A stretch of 64,000 bases of DNA, from contig CM067109.1 of assembly GCA_034008185.1 (NCBI GenBank), forward strand, positions 34,690,885-34,754,884, in the 5' to 3' direction. The translations under genes were made by a program, and so were the position numbers. The stretch comes from Gorsachius magnificus (taxonomy: Eukaryota > Chordata > Aves > Pelecaniformes > Ardeidae). The notes beneath the pieces were generated by a model that was given only the letters and a program-made list of their open reading frames with translations, was not told the origin of the DNA and made no database searches. Shown here one piece after another: positions 1 through 12,646 of this stretch; position 1 is the first letter of the stretch; the number at the start of each line of letters is the position of its first letter.

Positions 1-3000
1 CTCAAGCAACGAACCTGACAAAAGTGCAAAAGAATGAGAATCTGTAAGCTTGTGATGCTTAATTTTTGTTCAACATTGGTGTATTTTTTAATAAAGTCAT
101 TTATAGATCTGTATTTTGCCATAGAAAAAACCAATACCATCATGATGGTAACAGTACAAATGCTAAATTTCTTTAATGATATCCTACTTCAGATAAAGGT
201 TAAATTAAGGAATGAAAAATACCTAGACCAGAGCAATAACAGATGAATGTCAGAAATTTCGGTTTACCAAAACCTCAGTGCAGCCATAGGCTGGGTAGAT
301 TTTCTTCTCATTTTCTGCACAGAAGTCAAGATTTACCAAAAGTCCTTATCTAATTCATAGAAATGCTGCTGCCGATACTTCTCCTAATCATGTGTTAGGT
401 CCTAGGAGGTGAAGAGAGAAAGCCTTATCAGAGGTGGATTTTCTGTATGCCTAGTACAGGGTGTGAAATTAAGAGATAACCATTATTTAAAAGAGGAAAG
501 GAACAGAGAGCAACATTTGCAAAATATGAGAGGAGGGACAACAAGCAAATTATTTAGTGAGGGTTGGCACCTGAAATTTACTTTAGTCTTTGGGAAAAGT
601 GATCAATAAGGACATTAGGATACAAACCAGACATCAAATAGGAACAAAGAAGAGGCAATAAGAAAGAATGAGCACAGATAAAGATAACCAAGAACAATGG
701 CAAGAGGAAGACACTAACTTGGACAAAAACTAAAGATTAAAAATAAAAAGATGTGAAGGCAAGTATTTAAGGGAATGGAGAAGAAGATAATTTAAAAAAA
801 TTGAAACAGATAAACATAGAAAGCAAAAATAGTTTAGGGCAGGAAAGAGGTGAGATGAATGAAATCCAAAGCCAAAAATTTACCAAATTAATTTTAGAGG
901 GAAAGAGAAAAAAGATAAAAAGTTTAATTACTCTATTTAGAAATACACTTATTTCCAAAATAGTCTGGGGAATGTTGCATATTGTAATTTTAAATTTCAC
1001 TTAATTTCATTTTATTTTTAAAAATCTTTTTAATAATTCAGCATCTCATCTGCTGGGTATGTCTTGAGTCAACAGTGGCTGATAGGGCTGTTGAGATATG
1101 GCACTATTGTCATTAGTTTGGCTTTGCTCAGAGCAGGAAAATTATTCTGGAGTGCATATCCACTCTTGTGCCACCAGATGACATCCCGTATGTTGGCAAA
1201 CACCATCTGAAAATGTGAAAAACAGTGACTTATGTCATAGAGGTATTTTTTACAGCAAGAATTGGGCAAAGCTAAAAATACTAACATACCTTATTACAAA
1301 GGCATGCAGAAAAATCCGATGAGAATCAGACAGACACCATGATTTATTTGTAAAGATGTACTGAAAACTGCATTTCTGTTTCCTGATGTGTTTTTTTCAT
1401 GATAAGCAAGAGAGGAGGGACTGAATGGAGGGAGTGTTCAGGATTGTGTTATAGAGATGAACAATAAAAACTTGGAGCTGCACATATGGTATATTTATGA
1501 AGATACATGGGAAAAAATAGCAAATGTTAAGCATCTGTTTCCCTTCCAAGGGAGATGAAGAAAAATGATGGGTATTGATCAAGACAGTATGTTAATAATA
1601 AACATACTAAATTTCTCAAACCTTGGGATAAACCCTGCAGCATCACTCATACAGTGTCCCCTGAAAAGTCTCTCTTGCTAAAGAAATGTTAGCATTAATG
1701 TCCAGTACTCTGGTTTTGTTCACTTACAGTAGCTATATAGAGGAAGGTAAAGATGAAAAATACTGCCTGGAATAGATGTGAAATGAAATGGTTAAGGTTA
1801 GGGTAGAGTTAAGCTTCCTTTCACTAACCCTAACACACAAAATTTTTTTATGTATTCGAGTTCAATATCACTGCAGTTTTTCCTTTGTCTTTCAGAAGGG
1901 TTGAATAGTCTTGATGATGATACAGACTGTAGAGGGCCAGATTCTTCTACCATGTAAATCATCTAAGTTAATAAACCATTTCATATCAACTGAGGGTCCA
2001 GTATAGAAGTTGTTTAATAAGAGATTAGGAATGGTAGGTAAGTCAGAGGCCAAGGATAATCCTTGACAAAAGTTGTCCAGAGAACGTTCAAAGGAGATGA
2101 AAGAGTTCTGTTCCCTTTCCGGCTTTTATTGGAGTGAAATTTGTGGTTAGCTCTGCACTTCATCCTCTGAATCTTCTCTCTTTTACCTCTCTGACCATTA
2201 CTACTTGTTCCTCAAGTAGCTGATTAAAACCTGGTTGTTCTTTAAAAACACAATGGACCAAAACTATTTTAACAAACAAGGAATAATCAATCTTAACCAA
2301 CATGCAAGAGCAGGTATAAGGAGAGGAGATATCTGCATTCACCGTTTTCAAAAGAATTCAATAGAATCACATGGTTGGTTTAATCCCTAAATCACAGAAT
2401 AAGCTCTGATTAACACTGATGAAATACTAAAGCAAGTGAAAATCCCAGTCCTTAACCTAAGAAACTGGCTACTGTTGGCTTCCCAGGTAAACATTACTTT
2501 CTTTATGAAAGACAGATAACAACTTATCTCCAGAAAAACATCACTTTCAAAACCCCCCACTATTACATTGGGAACATATAGAAAATTAGTTTATTCTAAT
2601 ATATATATAGTAAAATACAGTATTTTCTTCTTGTTACCTAGAGAGCCATTGCAGTGTTTCTTTTCTTCTGGGTACAGTAGCTGAAATCCTGACTATTACT
2701 AGCTAGTGGTTAATATGATCTCTCCAGATGTTGTCTCTTTTTCTCACCTTTCTCAGGAGATACTGTTATTTTCCACTGTGCAAGATTTTGTTTGGAGCAT
2801 GGCATAGGTATGTCTTATACCACATCCATTATAGAAATTTCTTCTTTTCTAGAAGGAAAAGATACCAAACTTCTCAAATCCAGAGGGATTTTAACTTTAA
2901 AAAAAATAAATCACTGCTGTATTCAACATTTAATCTGCACTGCTAGAAGGCTTTGTAAATTATTAAAATTATTGATATAATTGCTGATTCTTCATAGGTA

Positions 3001-4240
3001 TTAAACATAACTCAATTCATCATTATAGCATCTAAGGCCACAAGGCAGTAATATATCATTTAGCCTGACATTTTCAGAAACATCCATCTTGGGATTTCAA
3101 ATATACACCAGTCTATTAAATAATGTAATAAAAGCAGCATTGCACATCAAATGTTTGAGATTATAAATCTTTGGGTTTAGTAAATTATAACATTGATGAC
3201 CCTCTTTAAATTCTTGTATTCAAAAGGCAAAACAAAGCCAACATGAGGATTCCAGACATAAGGGATACAATATAGCTGAACATTTTCACAGCTGAAAGAT
3301 ACAGAACATTTCATCCAAATGTTTCCTAGCTCTTTGTACAATCAGTTTCAAGTTCCAATGGCTCATGAACACATGCTTTCCAGAGATGTTTGTGATAGCT
3401 TTTTAATTATGGAAAACAATAGAAGGATCCAGAGCTTGAAATTCTACAGCAGATGTATCAGTGTAACCATTTAACTAGTGATACTTATTAGGGTATTTTA
3501 AAAGTGTTGTGTAGACAAGTACTAAGAGAAGTGGTTTGGTTGTACCAATGCAGTGAAAATACTGTTTATTATATTGCCTAGAAAGAGCAACCTTTACTTT
3601 TTCTACTCTTGTCTCCACTTTATTTACCAATACCCAGCCAAACCACCATTTCCTCAATTTTTTATAAATGTTATCTGGCATTTTCTGTAAATGTAGACCC
3701 AGTCCTCTGGTTTTTTATTCATCAGTAGCCCTTTCCAGGAGAAGTTTCAAAGTAAACTGAACTTTCATCTGTCTTTCTTGGAACTTGCTGAGCTGGGAAA
3801 GTAACTGTGGTTTAAAAGCAAGAATTTGTGGTGTATACTTTATTTAGTTTTCCATTATATGTATTCTGATGGATTACATCCATTAGATGTGTTGAGTACT
3901 GTATTATTGTACAGTGTTCTGGGAAAGATTAGAAAACAAGATAACTGAAGACCTATACACATACTACAGTAATTAAGTTCAGTGGTAGTAAATAATGTGA
4001 TTCGTACTATAGCAGGAGCTGGAGAAGTTCCATACAGAAATTCAGTCAGTATTATTTGCTGCAATTTTCGCCAAACAGGGGTAAAATGGCTCATATCATA
4101 GTATTAGTATAGCAAACAAAGATGCTGAGCAAATAGGGTGGGGTTGATAACTGAAGTGAATCTATTGGATAACTATGATTAATTATAAGTACTTATAAGA
4201 AGTTTTAGAATTTCAAAATGTGACCCCATGTTTTCTGCAG
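1..4240. other. AT-rich unique DNA, no gene recognised
   Basis: No open frame here exceeds about 80 codons and none carries a recognisable motif. The first kilobase is purine-rich (many A/G runs on the + strand), which produces weak lysine-rich frames that look like chance. I see no LTR, CR1 tail, tRNA or tandem array. The right edge is set by the exon candidate that starts at 4241. Confidence 0.6.
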
Positions 4241-4403
4241 CTTCCAAATCCTTGTGAAAGACTGGCAAACTGAGACCATAGAGGAGAGGTTTTGGGTCGA
4301 TATGAATGAGCTAGTGGTTACCTTGAAAACACTGGAGATAGCACATACTGACCAGAACCACTGTAAGCCAGCAGTATCTGCACTGCAAAAGAAGCGTAGC
4401 AAG
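4241..4403 (+). CDS. Candidate internal exon of unidentified gene
   Basis: This 163-bp block has the shape of a vertebrate coding exon. It is preceded by a pyrimidine-rich acceptor (ttttctgcag, ending at 4240) and followed by a GT donor (AAG|gtatat, GT at 4404-4405). One base completes an upstream codon, then 54 codons stay open to the donor. An in-frame stop lies just upstream at 4221, as expected of intron. The peptide is polar and amphipathic, with two tryptophans, an acidic start (TETIEERFW) and a basic end (QKKRSK); its hydrophobic spacing could suit a helical or spectrin-like segment. I do not recognise the family. No second exon was found nearby, so it may also be a chance frame or a pseudo-exon. 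Confidence 0.35.
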
Positions 4404-6461
4404 GTATATCAACTGCAAGCTGTAATAACCCTCATCCTCATGCTTTACCAAAACTCAGGGTCTGAAATGTGAAAGCATATAGATTTGAATATGTGTCATG
4501 CCTTTCTCTTTCACATTCTTTCACAGGAATGATTTACAACACTCAAAGAGACCCAATACAGACATGAATGAAAAAAACCCCCACAGTTATTTCATCTTAA
4601 TAGTCATCAGAAACATTAGGATGGTCACAGGAAACTGAAGCAGTGCTGGAAAATAGATTGAAACAAGCGCTGGGATCCGCAGTTTCCCTGGGTATGTCTC
4701 AGGTGTCTCTTCTGTGGTAAGTCTAACTTCCTATCTGGTCAGTGATATGCTTCTGGTATAAACCATGGCTCAGTGTAGAGTTAAAATCACAGACCAGAAG
4801 AGAGGACTGAGGAGGATGGATCCCTGTTGGTTGCCAAACAAATATTCAAACATTATTTTAACCAAGTTTTTGTATCAGCCATTCTTCTCAGACTTAGGTA
4901 TATCAAACCATCTGGCACAAACTCAACCACCTAGTGGTTTAGGTCATTGGAAGGAGGAATGATCCCTATACTTCTCTCCACTGAGACATCTCACTGATGT
5001 CTCATCTGGCCAAAGTTTATTCTGCTTTCTCAAGCAACTAGGACAAGTTTCTCACAGGAAAGCCAGAGAATAATTTCTGCCAGGAAGGAAGGAAGCGTGG
5101 CAAATAAGGCAAGAATGCTATCTAAAATGAATTAATTAGGTAACTCCCCTGAACACTAACTGCAACGGTACCTGTTCCTTACCAAAGAAATTACTAGGTG
5201 CCTCATTGTGTGAGAAGGGGAGGATCCTCCCTGGCACTCCCACCCACAATACCACTTGCTAGGGAGGATGGGGAAAGGGGGAGGAATTTGATAAATTCCC
5301 CCCTCCCAATCTGCAAAGTTTTGGGTTGGGTCCAAAGAAATTGTCTGCCCTCATAATTAGGGATTATCCTGAAGTTTTGAAAGAATTATCAGCTCTGCTG
5401 GCACTGCTGTTCCCTCTGCAATACAACAGTTTCTGCTTCTCCCTTGAAAGGGTAAAAGCCCTGTAGAACCTGCAAGATGTTGAGGACCATTCTGCATTTC
5501 AGCTTCTTGCCTTTTTTGCTTTCCTTCAATAACAGATACTCACTTATTACAGAATTAAATAAGAATCCTCTCATTCACTAAAACTCTCCATGCATCTTTT
5601 CTGGAGACACAAATCATTTCAAGAAACAGCAGTTTGTCTCCTAGCTACAGTGGGGACTGAATGAGCAAGAAACTTCTGGTCATCCTTCATTGACTGTACT
5701 TGCAGCCTTCAGATTGGAGTAGAAGAAAATAGATGTCTTTGGAAAGTGAGTTCATGGGTGAGGTAAAGCGGGGGAGGGAGATGTGTTTACAGAGAGAGAA
5801 TGGATGGAAGGAAGGGACTATGTTTTCGGAAGCTCAAGGAGATGGAAATTTCCAGAAAACTGAGGCAAAAATGTCTTGTGTGTGCAGGCTTTGTCAAGGT
5901 AAAAGTACATAGGTTAGGCAAGGTAATAAGGTAGCAGCTTATTAAAAGAATTGGGCAATAGGAAACCTTCAGGAAGAGAAAATGGGCCTTATCTTGATAG
6001 CAGTGAAGCCTTTGAGAACTGCTTCATGGTGTGGGGATAAAAAGAGCATCAGGAATTCTGTCAGAAGGTGGAACCATAGCAAGAGTTGGGTGAAGGGAGA
6101 ATGAAATTTTGTTGTGATAAGCATCTCTTATTTAAGGCATTGATCTCATACAACTTAAGTTAGCATTAGAAAAGATACAGCCTTTCATAGGAACCTTTCC
6201 TACTCTGGGTCACATTTTCTACCGCCAGCTGATGAAATTGTGAAGTCATCTGATAAGACTGCATTGCTGATCATGTGAAAATGTGGTTATATGGCAATGT
6301 GTGGAAATAGGGTGAAATATTTCAAGCTTCCAAGAAAGCTGTGTAAGAAGGAAGTCTGAATTGCCTTCCCTGATCTGGCAATCAGGGAAAGGAATTATTT
6401 GCCAATGTGAGTGGAGGCGGTGTGAGGTGGAAAGGAAAATATAGTAGGGTTTTCAATGTTG
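4404..6461. other. Unique DNA, no gene recognised
   Basis: Nothing gene-like is visible. There is a short GGAA-rich patch near 5082-5096 and a purine/pyrimidine-biased GC-rich patch at about 5215-5310. The right edge is the target duplication of the first LTR. Confidence 0.6.
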
Positions 6462-7030
6462 CAGTTTGTCCTGGTTTCGGCTGGGATAGAGTTAATTTTC
6501 TTCACAGAAGCTAGCATAGTGCTGTGCTTTGGATTTAGTATTAGAAGAATGTTGATAACACGCTGATGTTTTTAGTTGTTGCCAAGCAGTGCTCAGACTG
6601 CTCAAGGACTTTTTGAGCTTCTCCTGCTCGGCCAGGTGCATAACAAGCTGGGAGTACAGCACAGCTAGGACCCAAACTGTCCAAAGAGCTATTCCATACC
6701 ATATAACGTCATGCTCGGGGGGGTTGGTGGGTCAGTCGGTCGGTCGCTCGGGTACTGATCGCTGCTCGGGACGGGCTGGGCATCGGTCGGCGGGTGGTGA
6801 GCAATTGCATTGTGCATCATTCGTTTTGTATATTCTGTATATTTTGTTATCATTCTCATTATTACTATTATTATTATTTTCTCTTATTAAACTGTCTTTA
6901 TCTCAGCCCATGTCTCTAACCTTTTTCTCCTTCCCGATTCTCTCCCCCATCCCACTGAGGGAGGCGGGGGGGAGTGAGCGAGTGGCTGCGTGGTGCTTAG
7001 TTGCCAGCTGGGTTAAACCACGACACAGTT
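6462..7030. repeat. 5-bp target-site duplication around LTR 1
   Basis: The pentamer cagtt occurs at 6462-6466, immediately before the LTR, and at 7026-7030, immediately after it. Exact flanking pentamers show that the LTR arrived by integrase-mediated insertion. They also define its ends to the base. Confidence 0.92.
6467..7025 (+). mobile_element. Solo LTR 1, avian endogenous retrovirus (5-bp TSD family)
   Basis: The element starts TGTCCTGG and ends CACGACA, the TG...CA ends of a retroviral LTR, and is 559 bp long. It shares the whole family layout with the copies at 20679, 22928 and 31803: the opening GGCTGGGATAGAGTTAATTT block, a central CpG-rich section, a TTA-rich stretch, an ATTAAA polyadenylation-type signal at about 6885-6890 and a closing GTGGTGCTTAGTTGCC block. 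No internal retroviral coding sequence follows, so the provirus has collapsed by LTR-LTR recombination. It holds one copy (6751-6770) of a 20-bp unit that is amplified in sister copies. Many CpGs survive (cggtcggtcgctcgg), which suggests a fairly young insertion. A five-base duplication fits ERVL-type or some gamma-type elements; the exact subfamily name is not claimed. The 147-codon frame across it is not a gene. Confidence 0.93.
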
Positions 7031-7379
7031 AAAAAGAGGGTAAGTTTGACTGAGTAGGTATTTCAAAGTGAACAATTTAGTCTATAAAAGGAATGAATGG
7101 GAATAAGAATGAAACGTCTAGTAATTCATATAATACAAAACTGTGAAAAAATCTCAGAGGGAAAGAAAAACCCCAGGGAAAAAAAGGCCAGTATTAAAGG
7201 CTTGAGAAAAGGGGGTTTATATTAGAAGACTAAAAATTATTTCGGAATAGGACTGCTGTAGCTGGAGAACTGAAGTCTAGAAACAAACAACCAATTTCTC
7301 CTTTTACCAGGATCTTCCACAGGTTAATTAACCCAGTTTCTGAAAACAATCTACATTTTTTTTCTGATATAGATGTATC
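7031..7379. other. Short unique segment
   Basis: About 350 bp of AT-rich DNA between LTR 1 and the ancient CR1 relic. I see no gene or repeat signature. Confidence 0.5.
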
Positions 7380-7665
7380 TGGTTCTGATATCTAGCCATT
7401 AGTTCTTGTTAAGAATATAACATTAAGCATCTGAGATTTTCTGGTTTTGAAGACAGGACAGTTTATTATCCTCTCTCAAGTTTCTTCTCACTTAATATAT
7501 TCATAAGCTTAATGTATTAAACCCTTAAAGATTTTTGCTATAAGGCTTTTCCCAACCCAAAAATCATTTCTGTAACTCTTTTCTACACCTTTTGCAGGTT
7601 TTTAAAAGCATGAACACCAGAACTGACAGTTTTCCAGTGTATGCCTCATTGTAGTGATATCACTC
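7380..7665 (-). mobile_element. Ancient CR1-like LINE relic, first part
   Basis: Read on the minus strand, this matches the 3' portion of old amniote CR1 elements. Recognisable blocks on the + strand are tctagccattagttcttgtt, the ttttctacaccttttgcagg block and acaccagaactga (7616-7628), in the order expected for a reversed element. It is far more decayed than other CR1 copies in the window. The relic is interrupted at about 7665 by a younger CR1 and resumes at about 8000. Boundaries are approximate. Confidence 0.65.
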
Positions 7666-8000
7666 TTATGTCTCTCTACAACTACCTGAAAGCTGGTTAT
7701 AGTGAGGTGGATGTTGGTCTTTTCTCCCAAACAACTAGTGATAGAACGAGAGGAAATGGGCTCAAGTTGCATCAGGGGAGGTTTCAGGTGGATATTCAAA
7801 ATTTTTTTCTTACTGAAAGAGTGGTTAAGCATTGGAACAGGCTAGAGAGGTGGTGGAGTCACCATCCCTGAAGGTGTTCAAAAAATGCATAGATGTGGCA
7901 CTTTGGGACATGGTTTAATAGGCATAGTGGTGTTGGGTTGACAGTTGGACTTGATAATCTTGGAGGTCTTTTCCAACCTTAATGATTCTATGATTCTGTA
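7666..8000 (+). mobile_element. CR1 LINE, 5'-truncated 3' end
   Basis: This is the last part of the CR1 second reading frame plus the 3' tail. The translated 7641-7871 frame carries the C-terminal CR1 signature ([18 protein letters not shown], then [16 protein letters not shown] and RVVKHWNRL). The tail ends with ggtcttttccaacctt followed by two copies of the ATTCTATG-type 3' terminal repeat at about 7984-8000. Only about 335 bp remain, typical of 5' truncation during target-primed reverse transcription. It lies inside an older CR1 relic in the opposite orientation, so it inserted later. It has no coding capacity. Confidence 0.9.
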
Positions 8001-8160
8001 TACAGACGTAACATCTGCTCTGTTTATATAGCTGGAGAATCCTTTAGCCACCCTCACTGCATCATAACACTGAGAGTTGCTTGTCCACTGTTACCTATAG
8101 ATCTTTTCAGAATTGCTGCTTCCTTGGATTTAGTAACAGTTTTTCAGAATAACCTCACAG
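8001..8160 (-). mobile_element. Ancient CR1-like LINE relic, second part
   Basis: Directly after the younger CR1 the old sequence continues. Blocks tgctctgtttatatag, tagccaccctcactgcatcataacactgagagttgct and tccactgttacctatagatcttttcagaattgctgcttcc follow the order of a reversed ancient CR1 3' region. Together with 7380-7665 this rebuilds one relic with a single later insertion. The right end is approximate. Confidence 0.6.
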
Positions 8161-11100
8161 GAGAATACAACAGTCATTAAGACTACAGAGAGAGTAAGGC
8201 TCTTATACTAAAAGAGAGTTGGATTTTTAATGTTTCGCCCCTCCCAGATCTTACTTGAAAATAAGGCAATCTCTTCTGATTGAGACATACCTCTGCAAGC
8301 CAGTGTGTTTTAATTTCAGGGGGAGCAGTTATGGATTTTGAAGCAAGTGTAAAATACTAAAAAGAAAGTCTTTGTTGGTATGTAATCAAAAATGCAAACT
8401 ATTATGTGTTGTAGATGGATCCATATAATACCAGTCATACAATATCAACACAACAGAAGTATTTGCAATGAAGAACAGTCACTAAGGTTCTAAAAACTTG
8501 ATTGCTTGTTGCTTGCAGGTTTCATAACTCTTTTAAATTGTACAAGTTCCACTAATACTAAAGGTTGTCAGCTTGGATCCATCTGAAACAGCAGCCAAAA
8601 TGGTTGCATTTCATCATTCATAATTTTTGCCAGAGCAAGAAAAATAGAACATCACTATATATGCATGACAGCATGCTTTTTTACCCCCAGGAGTGTTGCC
8701 ATGTCTGCATGTGTACTCCTATTGCATCTGATATGCCTGCATTGCTGAGATACCTGTGGCTAGATCCTTCTTGAATCCTACTAATCCTGGGATGACACCG
8801 AACAGCATAACTGAATTAAGATATTTCCAGCTACACCTAACTTTTGGTTTAGTCCCTTCCAGACTATTGCAAAGACAAGGTGAAATGTGACTGGCTTCCA
8901 ATAGCACAGATGTTCAGAGGGTAACCCCGCAGTTCACTTGATGCTTTACAAAGTTTTGGGCTTCCTGCTGGAAATGAGTGTGGTTTTGTTGATGTGAGCT
9001 GGCAATGATGACAAGCATCAGATGTGTCTCCTGAATACATGGTACTAGTTAACAAAAATGCATAAATTACTCACTTGCTACTATTTAAAATCACTGGATT
9101 TTAGGAGGACCAATGACAGTTCCCACAAAAGAAGTCAGTCTATTGCCATTACAAGCTCTTCACGGTATCTATAAACAGACGTGTTCTGGTCATGACTGCT
9201 CTTTTTCCTCTCTGACTCCCAGAATACATGTAAATGACTTCTTTTAAAATGTAAAGAGAACTTCCCTTTCCTGAAACACTGAGATGGAGCTCTTGCTCCT
9301 CTACCATCTGATCCCAACTCTGAATACTCTTCTAATGCTCTAAAGGATATACAGAGATATTTATTTTAAACTATCAGCAAAATAACTTATACTTAACTAA
9401 TCAGCACAGAAACCACTATAAAACTTCCCAGAAATAATTAAAGCTCTATTATTGCACCCTGTTATTGAACCTAGTTTCACCCTGTTCCTGGATTTTCTCT
9501 ACTGCCTTAGTAAAGGAGTAAGGTCACGTGTACAAGCTACACTGAAAACTGACAGTGGTTAAGCAGTAGGAAGTATGTTGCGAGCAGCAATAGTATATGG
9601 GCAGATGAAACAAGCATTTTACTGCACAGTTCTTTCCTCATGAAACTTTCAAAAGTGTATCAAAAACTACTGAAAACTGGCCCAGTAGGAATACTATGTA
9701 GAACTATTGAGGGATTACAGTGCTGATTAATATGAGCACAACGACAGAACCTAGTCCTCTTCAGTGTTTGAACTTAGGAATTTGGTACAGAGTACTAGAA
9801 AAACAACAACAAGAGAAAAATATCTCAAAGCCTTACAGAAATTATGTATAAGATGCTCAATAAAGATCCAATCAAAATTTTGAATGTGGTTCAAGCTGGT
9901 ATTTTTCTGCTCTGAAAACTTTTTCTGACCATTTCAGGAGATTTTTGAATGCTTTCCTTTATTCTTCATGTAGACTTCATTTAAAGATACACTTGTGGTA
10001 TCTAAAATAACTTAGTAAAATAAAGCGGTCTTTGTACTGAGGGTCCTCATTGCATTTCTGAATTTGGGATGGTACAAAATCATTAAACCCAAGATTGTGT
10101 AAAAGAAGGAAGGAAACATTTCTGATTCCACACTGTTTGATTGCTACTTTGGCCAAAAACCTGAATACTTAACATAGAAAATTTAGATATTTTGAAAGCT
10201 GGTTTCAGGCATATCATGGCAGAAACTAACATTTTTATCTTTTAAACATTCCTTTCCTCTCCTTTTGTTAGTTTATGAAATCATTTGGCAACCCATCTTC
10301 ACCACTGTAGTACCAGGTCTAAATTTTGCCTCTAATCCAGTCTGCTCCTGTGGCAGCATTAATGGTATCACTTTATGATGTCAAGGTTCACAGATGATTA
10401 CTGGGAGTAATCATCTCATTAGAGAACCAACCTTTTGTTACCACATTTAATATCTAATTGTGTATATCTGTAGGAGGGGAGGAGACCAACTCTTTTTTTT
10501 TTAAATCATAGCTTCATAAAGGGTTTTGGATCTACTGCAACAAGTATGTCTCATGGTATTAATACACAGCATCAAGAAGAAATAAAAAAAAAGTCTCTAT
10601 ATTCATGTGACTTTAGGCATTTAGGCACTGACAAAAGAGGATCATTATCTTCAATGTTCAGAAGCTCGTAGAAATAGAAGTAAGGCAAGTCTGGCCCTGC
10701 CAGTGTTTGCTCACTTTGATACCTGCTACAACTACTTGTTGTAAGTAACCATTACATAAGTTAGTAGCAAAAAGAAATAGCATTGTTTGCAGACAATTCT
10801 TTCCCATTATTGGGAAAGAAGATTGTTTAGTATGTTTCATTCCATGAAATATTTAGTCCTCTGGTAATTGGAAGAATTTTATGATAATTTTCATGGATAT
10901 GGGATCATAAAAACATGGAAAACCCCCTGAAACGCCGTCATTTTTATTTGATATTATATTGTGTTAGAATTTGCAAGTTGGCAATATTTTATGTATGCTA
11001 TAGGTACCATCCCTACAAGAGAGCAGTCATGATTTGTGTCAGGACTGTATGTACCCTATCTTACCCTAGCCAGAGCTGATGAGCAATGTCTTATGCATCA

Positions 11101-12609
11101 GAAAAGCACAGCAGGAGAATTTTTGGTTTGCGATTTAGTAGCTGTAAATTCTGTTTTGAGCAGTGGGGAGACTAACTCGTCATAACTGTAGGACATGATC
11201 CCTTGTAGTTTTCAGGTATTGAGCTCCCATTGAATTAAAACTTGATACTTTGAATTCATTCACCTTGTTGACTACTGATTTGGACTTTCATGAAAATGGC
11301 TCCTAAGGCATGTGTGTTTGGGCTTTCATAACCTGCTTCTAAGTTTCCTAGGAGGCTGAAAAATGTGTGACCAGTGTTGCCACCAGGTGTATGTAGAGGT
11401 GGACACATAAACAAAAAAAAACCCTTTTGGTGAAGATAGTTGGTGTGGCTGGGATCTCAAGTTCAAGACCTTGTATTTCTTCCAGTGGGAATTGCATACA
11501 TGAAAGACAAAATATTTCATGTATTGTATTCACACAGATCTCCTTAAACAGAATATAAGCCTACCCTAAAGGTTTATGTTGTATTGTCTTTCTCTTGCTT
11601 TTGCCCTGGATTATTTCTACACAAATTCTGAAAGCTGAAAAAAAAAAGATGAGTAAACTTGAAAGAAAATGGTCTTTAGGTGAGAATATTGGCATAATAA
11701 CATTAAAAACTCTAAAAGACAATTAAAAAGTTTATAGGAATGGTAGAGCAGATTTTGTTAGGGGAGCAGTAGTGTGTTACAGTAAGCTTAGAGTCAAATA
11801 TTCAACAAGTACCAAAGAATCCTTATAAACTCAGAATCTAAAACTACTTTGTATATAGACTAGGGCTATTCTACCCATCACCTTGTTAGAATGTTGCTAG
11901 TGATCATTAGGGTAAAGGATAAGGGCTTGAAGAAAAAAATAATAATAACACACATCCAGAAATATTTTCATAATTACAGTGTAAAAGCAGTGAAGCAACA
12001 ATGCAGGGATAAAAAAAAGCGGTTTTTTGGTAACTAAAAACACATTTTCAATATATAGACAATTTAAATGCATTAGAGATGCATCGAAAAATTATAGTCA
12101 TGACTGCAATGCCTCAATCTGTGTTTCTAATTTGAACTTTTTTCCTCAGGTGGTAGAGAAGCAGCTGCTTCTCCCACATCCCACACACGAAAGGATTATT
12201 CTTACTAGGCTTAGTTTTCCATGAATAGCTGATAATTGCTTGGGGAATGAAAGAGAACATTAATAACAGAAAAAAAAATGTTTCTAAGAATGTATGGATT
12301 GCATAAATAAATTTCATATAACTCAGTGGTAGAAAACTGTTGTTAGGAAGGCTGGACAGAACTTGAGAAGCTGGGATCATTTTTCAATTTGGAGTCCTAA
12401 TTCTGCATTAGTTAGGTAAATTAATTTATTTTTCAGATGAGCTAACCCACAGTGAACTGAGTAATATTATTTGAGGACATTTTAAAAAGTCTTAATAAAA
12501 ATTCATGTTCCTATAAAAGACATACCTTACAGTTTGTCTTCATACCTGCTGTTGCAACAAAGACTTGCTGGAAAACTCATTCTCAAAACTTCCCAGCATT
12601 TTGAGTAGC

Positions 12610-12646
12610 ATTCTCTAAGGCAGGAGAGAATTCTCTAAGGCAGGAA
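12610..12646. repeat. Short direct duplication (20-bp spacing)
   Basis: The 16-mer attctctaaggcagga occurs at 12610 and again at 12630, separated by a short gaga linker. It is a local slippage-type duplication with no evident function. Confidence 0.85.

Noticed and set aside
6589..7032. 147-codon open frame
   Set aside because: Runs through solo LTR 1; the leucine/serine-rich middle comes from the TTA-rich segment. Similar frames appear in sister LTRs.
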